DNA from: Tenrec ecaudatus
Taxonomy: Eukaryota > Chordata > Mammalia > Afrosoricida > Tenrecidae
Reading direction: 5' to 3'
NCBI RefSeq assembly: GCF_050624435.1
Contig: NC_134539.1
Span: 123,549,525-123,613,524, forward strand
Length of the DNA: 64,000 bases
The translations under genes were made by a program, and so were the position numbers. The notes under the pieces are model-generated. The model was given only the letters and a program-made list of their open reading frames with translations. It was not told the origin of the DNA and ran no database searches. Shown in pieces: positions 45,440 through 55,499 of this stretch; the first letter of the stretch is position 1; each line of letters opens with the position of its first letter.

Positions 45440-45731
45440 GAAACCTTTAGCTTTTTGAGTTTTGTGGCTGAAGTTGGAAATATTTGGAGCCATACAGGAA
45501 CTCTTCTCTCGAGAACTGAACATTAAAGGGAGCCTGTGGGCAGCCTGAAATGCTTGCTAGGTGAACACCTGGATCTACCTGTTGAGTAGAGGTGGGAGGC
45601 AATAACCCCAAAGAAACTGATATGAAATTGCTCATATCAGATCACAAAATAGACAATGATCACATAATATCTGTCTGAGAATTATGGCCTGGTCAAGTTG
45701 GCATATAACATTAACTATCACACCATCTAAC
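45440..45731 (-). mobile_element. ERVL/MLT2-like LTR fragment (antisense)
   Basis: The right edge GTCAAGTTGGCATATAACAT, TAACTATCACA is the complement of the typical TGTGATAGTTAAT start of MLT2-type LTRs. A matching edge is seen at 58270-58315. Confidence 0.4.
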
Positions 45732-46419
45732 TTTCATTAATTTTATACTGTACATTAAAGTACTATATCAACTATGTAACTATTATTCTTACTGATTAGC
45801 TTTAAAATTTAGATACTAACTAAACCTTAAAGTGACAATAGAAAGTAAAATGATGCTGGAAACATTTTTATGAGTCAAGATGTTATAAAGGCAATGGAAA
45901 AATAGTAAATTATAAGTGTCATTCAGTGAGAGAAGTTTGTCTTTACTGAAGAGTTCCTTTTTAATCTAAATTGTTGCTATGATTCATAACTATAATTTCA
46001 AAACTATAAAGCAGAAATGATTTTCCTTATGCTAAAAATGTGAAACTTGAAGTTAGACTTGTTTAAGAATTTTTTTCAACATCACAAAAATAGAATAAGT
46101 ACATGTTAACTTCATTTAAATTCCAAATCATTTTCAAATTCAATGAGTTCTTATGTCAGATTATCAGAATTGCTTTAAAAATAAAAAAATTATTCTCCTT
46201 AATATAAAAATCCTAAATGCATTAAGCAAATCATTTACAAACCTGAAGCTTAAATACCTCAAATACAAAACTCAATAACAAGACAGACAAATTTCAAAAT
46301 GGGAAAATAACATCTGACCTTTGGTGAGCAGTGTCTACGGCACTAAAAGTTATGAGCATCTACAATACTACTGATCTATACTCTTCTGGAGCAAAAGAGT
46401 AAAAAGGAAAACAGAGGTT
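45732..46419. other. Unassigned, AT-rich
   Basis: No recognised repeat or coding motif. Confidence 0.4.
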
Positions 46420-46930
46420 CAAAGACCTCTACAGGACTAACAATATGTAGGAACCAGGACCTCAGTCACCCTGAGACCAGAAGAACTAAATGGTGCTTGG
46501 CTACCACTACCAACTGTTCTCATTCTAGCCACGTGGCCTCTAACAGAATTGGGAGAAAAGGTGAAGCAGAACCTCAAGACCTTGAGAAACACAAAGAAAT
46601 TTACTGAATCAATTGAAACTGGGGGACGCTCCGAGACTCTATCTCTGAGATATATTTTAACCTTGAACTGAAACTCACTCCTGAGGTCACCTTTTAGTTA
46701 AATAGCCAACTAGTCCACAAAACAGAATAGCACTGATAACTAACGTCTGTGCTCCTTTTACAAAATTAACTGGTCACTGACTACTTTAAAGAAAGAGAAG
46801 AATGGCAACACAACACCCAGAAGAGAAGTGTTGAGAACATTCGTGAACTGTGAAGACTATCATACACTTGACATAATCAACTTGTGTAGGACTTATTGAA
46901 AGGGAACCAAACCTTCAGCAAAACTACTTT
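46420..46930 (+). mobile_element. Older afrotherian L1-type 3'UTR fragment
   Basis: GACCAGAAGAACTAAATGGT, GCTTGGCTACCACTACCAAC, CCGAGACTCTATCTCTGAGA and TGGTCACTGACTACTTTAAA; shares a block with 37900-38230. It ends in poly-A at 46927-46942. Confidence 0.45.
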
Positions 46931-47250
46931 AAAAAAAAAAAACACAGGAAAATACATGAGTAGACATTTTACCAATTAAGATATACAAATGGCGAGTACG
47001 CACATGAAAAGATGCCAACACCATTATAGCCATTAGGAAAACACAAATTAAAATAAAAAGATACCATTCCATAGCCACTAAGATGGCTAGTATCGGAAAA
47101 GCAAAGCGGCAAGTGTTGGCGAGCATGTGGAGAAATTGGAACTTTCATTCATTGCCAGTGGGAATGTAAAAAGGTCAGCTGCTGTGGAAACAGTTTGACG
47201 ATGCCTCGATAGTTTAACATGGAATTACCGTGCGGTCCAGAAATCCTATT

Positions 47251-47880
47251 TTCAGATGTTGTTGTTGCTGTCGTCAGGTGCCAATGAGTGGGTTCTGACC
47301 CATAGCCACCCTATGCGCAACAAACTGAAACTGCCACCCAGCACCATCCTCACAGTTGTTCCTGTGCTTGGGCCCATTGTTGCAGCCACTGTGTCCACCC
47401 ATCTGGTGGAGGGCCATCCTCTTTTTGGTGCCCCTCCACTTTATCAGGCATGATGTCCTTCTCCAGGGACTGGTCTCTCCTGACAATATGTCCAAACTAT
47501 GTAAGAGGAAGTCTTGCCATCCTTGCCTCTAAGGAACTCTAATGGTCATACTTCTTCCAAAATAGACGTCTGTCCTTATAGTAACCCATGGTACTTTAAA
47601 TATTCTTCTCCAGCACCACAATTTGAACGCATGGATTCTTCTATGACCTTCCTTATTCAATGTTCGACCTTCGCAGGTATATGAGGCAATGGAAAATAAC
47701 ATGACTTGGGTCAGGGCACCTTAGTCCTAAAAAGTAACATCCTAGCTTTTCGGTACTCTCAAGAGGTCTTGTGAAGCAGATTTACCTAATGCAACATGTT
47801 TTTTTGATCTTTTGATTACTGCTTCCATGAGCGTTGATTGTGGATCCAAGCAAGGCAAAAGTCTAGCTACAAAGACTTAA
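47251..47880 (-). mobile_element. RTE 3' part (antisense), inserted in old L1
   Basis: TGTTGTTGCTGTCGTCAGGT terminus, CCCCTCCACTTTATCAGGCA, AATATGTCCAAACTATGTAA, AGATTTACCTAATGCAACAT and TTGTGGATCCAAGCAAGGCA. Confidence 0.92.
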
Positions 47881-47991
47881 AGGCAGGAATTCAAACAGGT
47901 ACTTTTACAACAATGTTCACGGTAGTATTATTCACAAACCCAAAGCCTAGGAAAAAATCCAAGATGGAATCAACAGTAGTTTTACACAATG

Positions 47992-48206
47992 TGAGGAGCA
48001 CAGGTGGTGTAGCGGTTACTCAGCGGGCTGCAATACACAATTCGGCAGTTTGAAACCACCAGGTACTCTATGGGAGAAATAACGGGGCTTTCTACTCTCC
48101 TAAAAAGTTAGTTTCAGAAACTCACAGGGGCAGTCCTACACTGTTCTATAGGGTTGGGATAATTTGGTCATCAACTCAATGACAGTGAGTTCAAGGGGTT
48201 TTCTTG
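47992..48206 (+). mobile_element. AfroSINE inserted in old L1
   Basis: GAGGAGCACAGGTGGTGTAG, GCGGTTACTCAGCGGGCTGC, TAGTTTCAGAAACTCACAGG, CTATAGGGTTGGGATAATTT and TCATCAACTCAATGACAGTG. Confidence 0.9.
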
Positions 48207-48609
48207 TTTACAGTCCTATGATAGACTATTACTCAGGTGTAAAAGGAAATGAAGAAATGATACATACCATATGAATGCACCTTGAAAATATTCTGAATGA
48301 CCACATGGACAAATAGTCTATGTTCCCAATTATATGAAATACCTAGTCAAACATATACACAAAAGCTCTACAGTGGTTACTAGAGGTGAGTGTGGGGAAA
48401 ATTTGTTGCTTAAGGGTAGTGAGTTTGTTTGTGACTATGGAAAAAATTAGAACTGGATAATGGTGATGGCTACACAACATGGTGAATGTAATTTCACTGA
48501 GCTGTACATACAATCAGTTGAAATTGCAAATTTGGTTATATATTTAATAATATAATCACACAATAAAATAAAAAATACAAAAGTCCTCAGCTCTAGGATA
48601 TGAGAGTTA

Positions 48610-51290
48610 GAATATTGGAACTCTTATAATAATATCAAGAAGAGTATGGAAATCGATTTGGCGATCTCTAAGAAGGATGAAAATTGAACTACCATACGAC
48701 CCAGCAATCCCCCTATTGGGTAAATATCCAGAAGAGGCAAGAAACAAACCACGGCCAGACATGTGCTCCAATGTTCATAGTGACACAGGTCACAATTGCA
48801 AGGAATTGGAAACAACCCACATTTCCATCAACAGACAAATGGATTAAAAAACAGTGGTACATCCATACAATGGAGTACACGTATCGTTAAAAAGCAGCAA
48901 TGAACGCATGAAGCACATCGCCACATGGGAAGAACTGGAGGAAATTATGCTGTGAAGTAAGCCAAGCACAAAAGGACAAGTACAACATGAGTCCACTGAG
49001 ATAAATTTTTTTAAAAAATGCAAAAGGGGCATAGAGAAAAAGCTACTGTATACAAACATTCCTGGGGTAAGGTCCAGGTAATATGTCAGGGGCCATACCA
49101 AATCCAGGGGTACCTATGGTAGCCAACTAAAAAGGAGTGGGGGGGGGGATAAAAGAGAGAGAGAGAGATAAATAGGTAGCGAGGGAATAGGGCACTAACC
49201 ACGCAAGGGGAGTGTATTGTTTATATCTCCACAGGGAAAGAAAAACCAGATTTCAACCCGGTGCTCCAAGATGTGACTGCAACATATCAGCATGAAGCAG
49301 GGAACCAGTAGAGAGGTCTGAGGGGCCGGACCCAATCCCAACTACATGGACAGCTGTCTCTCCCCCCAGAAGAATTTACTTCAGAGGACAGCACTGAGGA
49401 TACAGCTCAGGGAGAAGGACACATCTGATTAAAGCACATGGGAGCACCTGAAGGGAGAGGAAGAGAGAGTGGAGCACATTCTGACACACCAAGGCTTGAG
49501 GACAATATTCCCACTCAGAGCAGCCAATGCACAGAGAGGACTATATGGCCAGCCCCACTATGAGACACAACATCCTTCACTGGCCCATAGCCTTACAGGG
49601 GACAACACTAGAGACACAGTGCAGGAATTGTGCCCGATCTGACCCCACCACAAAACACTAAGGGCAAAACACTAAGGGCGTGCAGCAAGGAGTACTGAGT
49701 AAGGCAGTCCAGAGGGAGTACCAAAAATAGACTTTGGGGCCAGGGCTTGGTACCCCATCAGACTAGACCGGAAAACACTCCTAAAGGTCAACAAACAGAC
49801 CTTGAACTATTTACAGGATTTTCTTCCTTTTGTCATTGTTTTTTTGTTGTTGTTGTTGTTGTTGTCATTGTTTTCTTTTCGTTGCTTTGTTTTGCTGTCT
49901 TGTTCTTTTTGTGCATATTGTTATCTCTGCAGGTCTATCTAGATAAGATAGGCTCGATAAACAATCTGGAGGAGAAAACAGCAGGACTGATGTTTATGGG
50001 GGGGACATTGGAGAGGGAGAGGTGGTGGAAAGGAAGTGGTGTTAGCCAACCCAGGGACAAGGGAACAACAAGTGATAAAAAACCAGTGGCAAGGAGGGTG
50101 TGAGAGGCCTGGTAGGATTGATCAAGGGCAATGTGATCAAGAGGAATTACTGAAACCCAAGTGAAGGCTGAGAATGATAGTAGAACAAGAGGAAAGTAGA
50201 AGGAAATAGAGAAAAGAACTAGGAGGCAAAGGGCATTTATAGAGCTATAAATACAGGCATGTACATATTAAATATATTTATATATGACAATGGGGAAATA
50301 GATCTATGTGCATATATTTATGGGTTTAGTATTGAGGTAGCAGATGGATATTGGGTCTCTACTCAGATACTCCCTCAATGCAAGAACACTTTGTTCTATT
50401 AAATTGGCATTCCATGATGCTCACCTTGCCGGCACAATGGCTGAAGACAATGTGGGTGCATAAGCAAAGGTAGTGAGGAGGGCTGATGGTGCCCAGCTAT
50501 CAAAAGATGTAGCAGCTGGGATCTTAAAGGCTTGAAGGTAAACAAGTGGCCCTCTGGCTCAGAAGCAACAAAGCCCACATGGAAGAAGCACACCAGCATG
50601 TGTGATCACAGGATGTCGATGGGATCAGGTATCATGCATCAAAGAACAAAAAAAATCATATCATTGTGAATGAGGGGGAGTACAGATTGGGGCCCATCTC
50701 TAGGCAGCTGGACACCCCCTTATGGAGGGTTTGTGGGGAAGAGATGAGCCAGATCAGGGTGCAGTGTACCAGTGATGAAACATACAACGTTCCTCTAGTT
50801 CTTAATTGCTTCCTCCCCGCAACTCTCATGATCCCAATTCTACCTTACAAATCTGGCTAGACCAGAGCATGTACACTGGTATAGATAGGAACTGGAAACA
50901 CAGGTAATCCAGGACAGATGATCCCTTCAGGACCAGTTCTGAGAGTGGTGATACCAGGAGGGTGGAGGGAAGGTGGTGTAGAAAGGGGGAACCGATTACA
51001 AGGATCTACATATAACCTTCTCCCTGAGGACAGACAACAGAAAAGTGGGTGAAGGGAGACATCGCACAGTGTTAAGATATGACAAAATAATAATAATTTA
51101 TAAATTATCAAGGGCTCATGGGGAGGAGAGTAGGGAGGGAGGGGGGAAAATGAGCTGATACCAAGGGCTCAAGTAGAAAGAAAATGTTTTGAGAATGATG
51201 AGGGCAACAAATGTGCGAATGTGCTTGACACACAATGGGTGGATGTATGGATTGTATAAGAGTTGTACGAGCCCCCAATAAAATGAGTTT
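48610..51290 (+). mobile_element. L1 with ORF2 C-terminus and complete ~2.3-kb 3'UTR
   Basis: The longest copy of the window's commonest repeat. 48610-48960 encodes the ORF2 C-terminal region in a mostly open frame (ARNWKQPTFPSTDKWIKKQW then YIHTMEY), the hallmark of mammalian L1 ORF2. After the stop, a long 3'UTR runs to GAGCCCCCAATAAAATGAGT at 51290. It contains a (GA)n tract at 49150-49170, a (TTG)n tract at 49844-49864, the GAAGACAA...TTAAAGGCTTG unit once (50440-50600), and the terminal block copied all over the window. The upstream part of ORF2 is absent, so it is a dead 5'-truncated insertion. A 118-codon frame at 49747-50103 spans the T-rich tract and is not a gene. Confidence 0.93.
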
Positions 51291-51840
51291 TTAATTAATA
51301 TATAAAATCAAGAAAAGATTAAAATGTGTGAAACAATCTGAATCATGTGTAACAATTATGTAGTGGAGCTAAATGTGTTTGGAGGACAGAGAGATAAGCA
51401 AAGGGTGTGATGTTTATATAATGACATTTATAGATATATCTTACTGTGTTAGGCACAATACCTTATACAGATCAAAGGTAAACATTTATGAAATGAACCA
51501 AGAGACCACAGACAAAAAAATGTGCATACGTTTAACAAATATTTTCATAGTTCTTATTGTGAATTCAGTGGTTTACAGAGCAATCGGCTTTACGTGCAGC
51601 AGTTCACACACATTTTGTTTCATCTCCTTCACTGCATTCTCTTCCATGTGCTGTCACCTATTCTACTTCCCTGTGTCTCCTGCTTCCATTCCTCCTTCTC
51701 CCCTGACCCTTCTGAACTTTGCCCTTGCATAAATGCTACCCTTTTGATCTCAAATGGTTGATTATTCTAAGGTGTATACACCTCTCTACTGTCATTGCTC
51801 CTTGTATAAATCTTTCTATTGTTTGGCTAGGGGAAAAAGA
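51291..51840. other. Unassigned
   Basis: A 119-codon plus frame at 51373-51732 has hydrophobic stretches but no recognisable family; composition suggests chance. Confidence 0.4.
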
Positions 51841-52335
51841 TTGAAGCATGAGGGTGAGTTCAGTTCCAGATCTGAGGATGACTAAGGGCTATAGTCAGGA
51901 ATTCCACAACTCTCTATCCAAGAAATCTAGTCTGTTTTATGACTTTGGATTTTGTTCCACCTTCCCCCCCACCCCTCTATCCAAGACCTTCTAATGTGAT
52001 CCTTTTCAGAGAACTTGGCAGTGATAGGTGGGCACCATCTAGCTAGTTCTTCTTGTCTCAGGGATGTGGTGACTGCTGTTCCCATGGCCATTAGACCATT
52101 GGACTAATGGTGTCCATGAGTTTTCAGTTTTCAGAACTTTGCTTCCATTGGACAGGAAGAGAACAATAGTTGCACCTTAGATGGTTTTTAAGCCCCCAGT
52201 CACGACTGGGGTCCTAGTAGGATGATGTAAAACATTCGTATTGCCTGTGTGGATCATGTTCTGCCAAATGAGCTTTGTGTACTCTGAAACTATAGTCCTG
52301 AACCCCGAGGCCCAGTGGAGGTAACACAAAATTTA
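51841..52335 (+). mobile_element. Older afrotherian L1-type 3'UTR fragment
   Basis: ACTTGGCAGTGATAGGTGGG, CACCATCTAGCTAGTTCTTC, CCATTAGACCATTGGACTAA and AGTTGCACCTTAGATGG follow a block I know from afrotherian L1 3'UTRs. Not part of the dominant L1 subfamily here. Confidence 0.5.
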
Positions 52336-52459
52336 AAGCTGTATCGCAAACATTAATTAAAAAGGGAAATAACCTAAAATGAAGAAACCCAACAAACACC
52401 AAATTAAACAAATGATTAAGATAAACATCACCAATAATAAAGCATATCAACACCATGAA
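52336..52459. other. Unassigned, A-rich
   Basis: Nothing recognised. Confidence 0.4.
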
Positions 52460-52875
52460 TTCTTTATTATTATATTATTATCTATTTATTATTCAAAAAG
52501 GCTTAATTTGTACTTATTTAGCGTTCTGACTGTGCTGTGCCTTTAACACTTTCACAATGGTTTCCTGCTCCTCAGTAAGCAAAGCACGCTTGGTCCTGCC
52601 TTGCACACATTTAGCACACATGGAGCCACCATAAGCCCTGCTGACGTGTTTTTCTATTGTTGTTTTGGACAATTTCATGGGAACTTTAGGTCGTACATCA
52701 GGGGCCCCTTGAAGTCAGCCAGGGCACACACCACATGCAGATTTGGGTACTTTGCCTTGTACAAAGGCAAACGATTCTGTTACCAGGGGTTCTGGACAGC
52801 CTAGTTTTGTTAGAGGCTGTATTGTAGGACAGCCTACGCCGGTAGGTCAGCCGCTGGACCATTTTGAATGCCTCT
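52460..52875 (-). pseudogene. RPL34: Processed pseudogene of ribosomal protein L34
   Basis: RPL34 is a component of the large (60S) ribosomal subunit. The minus strand from the ATG at 52862 reads [20 protein letters not shown] followed by [11 protein letters not shown], the L34 N-terminus, without introns. A small deletion/frameshift then removes the residues before [11 protein letters not shown], which continues in another frame with an in-frame stop. The C-terminal part is clear ([17 protein letters not shown] and the LTEEQE..VKVLKAQ segment) to the stop at 52518-52520. Total about 115 codons against 117 in mammals. The 3' side (AATAATAAATAGA...) looks like a UTR with A-rich tail. Lack of introns, frameshift and stop mark it as an L1-mediated retrocopy. 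Confidence 0.95.
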
Positions 52876-53039
52876 ACAGCATCCTCAGACGAGCACCGGG
52901 AGTGCTTGATGCACTGAGAAAGAAACAGCATGGTTGTGGTATTCTTGACCAAAATGAAAATTTCACTCCACTCATGAGAAGAGATCAAATACACTGAATA
53001 TAGGGACTTCTAGAAAATAACTGACATTATTCATCAAAG
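52876..53039. other. Unassigned
   Basis: Flank of the RPL34 retrocopy; no feature recognised. Confidence 0.4.
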
Positions 53040-53734
53040 CTAGGTCATGAAAAACAATGACTGATTGAGAAAACATGATGGATAAGAGAAGACGAAGGGA
53101 AAAGAACGGAGTATGGAGCCTCGACTAGGATCGTGGGACAGAAAAAGACATTAGTGGGAAATGTGGTGAAATTCATATAAGTAATAAAGCTTAGGTAATA
53201 ATCTCATAAGGAGCCCTGGTAGCACTTGTAAGCATGTTTAATTAAGTTTCCTATAATTTTGTAGCAATAATTTTTTACTTACCCATATTATACTCTTCTC
53301 ATACAATTCAGCTAGCCCACTCATGGGCATTTATCCTAGATAAATGAAAACTCATGCATAATCATTCAACAACCCAAATGTCATCCAATGTTTGAATGGA
53401 TGAAGGAGCTGTGGCTCATTCATACAATGGAATACTATTTAGCAAGAAAAAGAAACTGTTGATGTGGATGGGTCTCAAGAGTACTAAGCTGTATGGAAAA
53501 AGCCTTTCAAAAAAGATGACATAAAAGGTCAAATTTATATAACATTTTAGAAGTGATTAAATTATTATCATGCAGAATAGACCAGTGGTGGCCACGGCTT
53601 AGGGGTAGGGAGAAGGTATGCCTGTAAAGAAATAACATAAAGATTTTCTTTGGAGTTCTGTCCCCATTGTGGTGTTGGCTACATGAATCTCTAAAAATTT
53701 TTTTTAATCAATTATTGTTCATTCAATTATGACA
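53040..53734 (+). mobile_element. Old L1M-type 3' regions (two pieces)
   Basis: 53090-53205 holds ATCGTGGGACAGAAAAAGAC, ATTAGTGGGAAATGTGGTGA. 53284-53700 holds ACCCAAATGTCATCCAATGT, CATTCATACAATGGAATACT and GAATAGACCAGTGGTGGCCA. Both follow old L1 sequence. A scrap of AfroSINE head (GGAGCCCTGGTAGCACTTG) lies at 53211-53229 between them. Confidence 0.6.
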
Positions 53735-53782
53735 CACAGAAACCCAGAACTGCCCCCATAGGTTTCCAAATCCACAATCTTT
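53735..53782 (-). mobile_element. AfroSINE (antisense), piece left of an L1 insertion
   Basis: CCAGAACTGCCCCCATAGGT, TTCCAAATCCACAATCTTT is complement of the SINE middle. The SINE resumes at 54474. Confidence 0.85.
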
Positions 53783-54473
53783 TTAAAAAATCATTTAATG
53801 GGGGCTCATACAGCTCTTATCACACACATCCATCCATCTATCGTGTCCAGCACATTTGTATATTTGTTGCCATTATTTTCAAAATATTTTCTTTCTACTT
53901 GAGTCCTTAGTATCAGTTTCTCATTGTTTTCCCCTCATTTTCCCACCCTCTCTCCCTCATGAACCCTTGATAATTTATAAATTGCTACTATTTTTTTCAT
54001 GATGTACACTGACGGATGTCTTCCTTCACCCACTTTTTGGTTGTCTGTCCCCTTGGGAGGGAGTTATATGTCGATCATTATGATTGGTTCCCCCTTCCTA
54101 CCCCCACCTCCCCCTTACCCTTATGGTATTTCTACTCTCATTATTGGTCCTGAGGGTTTATCTGTCCTGGATTCCCTGTGTTTCCAGCTCTTATCTGTAC
54201 CCATATACATGCTCTGGTCTACCCAGATTTGCAAGGTAGAATTGGGATCATGATAGTGGGGGTGGGGGGGAACATTAAAGAACTAGAGGAAAGTTGTGTG
54301 TTTCATCGGTGCTATACTGTACCCTGACTGACTCATCTCTTCATTGTAACCCTTCTGTAAGGGGGTGCCCAATTGTCTACAGATGGGCTTTGGGTCTCCA
54401 TTCTGCACTCCCCCTCATTCACATTGATATGATTTTTTGTTCTGGGTCCTTGATGCCTTATACCTGACCCAAG
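53783..54473 (-). mobile_element. L1 3'UTR copy (antisense) inserted in a SINE
   Basis: ATCATTTAATGGGGGCTCAT to TGATATGATTTTTTGTTCTG and TGATGCCTTATACCTGACCC. The SINE bases TCCACAATCTTT (53771-53782) are duplicated as TCCATAATCTTT (54474-54485). Confidence 0.93.
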
Positions 54474-54592
54474 TCCATAATCTTTACAGAAGCAAACTGC
54501 CACATCTTTCCCAGCAACTGATAGGGTCCAACCACACACCTTTTAACTATGGCAGAGTACTGAACCACTGCACCACCAGAACTCCTCCATAT
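54474..54592 (-). mobile_element. AfroSINE (antisense), head piece right of the L1 insertion
   Basis: AATCTTTACAGAAGCAAACT, GCCACATCTTTCCCAGCAAC, GCAGAGTACTGAACCACTGC and ACCACCAGAACTCCTCC are complement of the SINE middle and tRNA-like head. Confidence 0.88.
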
Positions 54593-54620
54593 GAATTGCT
54601 ACATATGATAAAATGCCAAA

Positions 54621-54636
54621 CACACACACACACACA
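54621..54636. repeat. (CA)8 microsatellite
   Basis: Eight CA units within an A-rich context. Confidence 0.95.
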
Positions 54637-54649
54637 TCTTTTTAAAGGA

Positions 54650-54865
54650 ATGTATGCAAAAACTGGTGAAATCCAAATAAGGACTGTATTTTCATTGACA
54701 AATAATCTTATACCAATATCAATTTCTTATTTTCATCATTATACTATGGTTACATAAGATATTGTCATGGAGATGCTAGAGGACGGGGATCTGTGAACTC
54801 TTCTTTACTATTTTTTGTTACTTCCACGTGACTTTACAATTATTTCAAAATTAAAGTTTTAAAAA
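54650..54865 (+). mobile_element. Old L1M-type 3' end
   Basis: AAACTGGTGAAATCCAAATA, AGGACTGTATTTTCATTGAC, ACTATGGTTACATAAGATAT and TTATTTCAAAATTAAAGTTT match the end of old mammalian L1M elements. Confidence 0.75.
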
Positions 54866-55309
54866 CCCAAATTCCTGTGTTTTATTATGCAGAGCAATCT
54901 ACCTGTTAACTTAAAAATCCAATTGTTTAAAATAAATTTATGAATTTTTCTAATTTGAAAACAAAATCAATCTAATTTGAAAACAAAACCAATGTTCTAA
55001 TTTGAAAACAAAATCAAGTCTATACATTAGTCATATAAAAGAACAATGGAAAGTTCTATGATTTTTCTTTCACGTCAACCAGATAAAATTCTGAAATAGA
55101 GACATCTCCCTTCACAGAGCAAACCAGGGACTCTGGGCTTATTTTCATTCCAATACAAATAAAACAAGAATATTTCAAAGATGATAATAATCTGTTCTAG
55201 GTCCTACCTAAGACATTGCTTTCAATGCAAGGCACCATTCTTTAAGAACAGCTAATTCAGTGAGAGGCCGCAATGGCGAATGAGGGGAGATGGACGAAGC
55301 GGAAACGTA
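54866..55309. other. Unassigned, with a small tandem repeat
   Basis: AT-rich; contains the triplicated unit at 54949-55018. Otherwise nothing recognised. Confidence 0.4.
54949..55018. repeat. Three-copy tandem repeat, 22-25 bp unit
   Basis: TCTAATTTGAAAACAAAA starts at 54949, 54971 and 54996, each followed by a variable TCAA, CCAATGT or TCAAG spacer. Confidence 0.95.
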
Positions 55310-55455
55310 GTTCCCAGTGTCTACCGTCAGAAGAGATAAGATTTTCTGCTCCTTCAAAGATTTACCGCCTCGGAAACCCAAAAATGGTAGTCTGTTCTGT
55401 CCCATAGGGTCCCTATGAGTTGGAATTGACTCAATGGTAGTGAGGTCTTTCTGTT
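55310..55455 (+). mobile_element. AfroSINE fragment
   Basis: CTTCAAAGATTTACCGCCTC, GGAAACCCAAAAATGGTAGT, CTGTCCCATAGGGTCCCTAT and GAGTTGGAATTGACTCAATG. Confidence 0.85.
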
Positions 55456-55499
55456 GGTCTTGTTTATTTGTCTGTTTGTTGAGACCTGCTTGATCTATT

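Larger units (their letters stand above)
46943..48575 (+). mobile_element. Old L1 (ORF2 end and 3'UTR), split by RTE and AfroSINE
   Basis: Three collinear pieces: 46943-47250 (ACATGAGTAGACATTTTACC, AAGTGTTGGCGAGCATGTGG), 47881-47991 (CAACAATGTTCACGGTAGTA, AAGATGGAATCAACAG) and 48207-48575 (GACTATTACTCAGGTGTAAA, AGCTCTACAGTGGTTACTAG, ending with ACAATAAAATAAAAAA). Together they follow the end of an old mammalian L1. Confidence 0.75.

Noticed and set aside
49747..50103. 118-codon frame with a hydrophobic FFVVVVVVVIVFF-like stretch
   Set aside because: It spans the T-rich (TTG)n part of the L1 3'UTR; the apparent membrane segment is compositional.
51373..51732. 119-codon frame with hydrophobic segments
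   Set aside because: No homology, start context or conservation evidence; T-rich composition explains the hydrophobicity.
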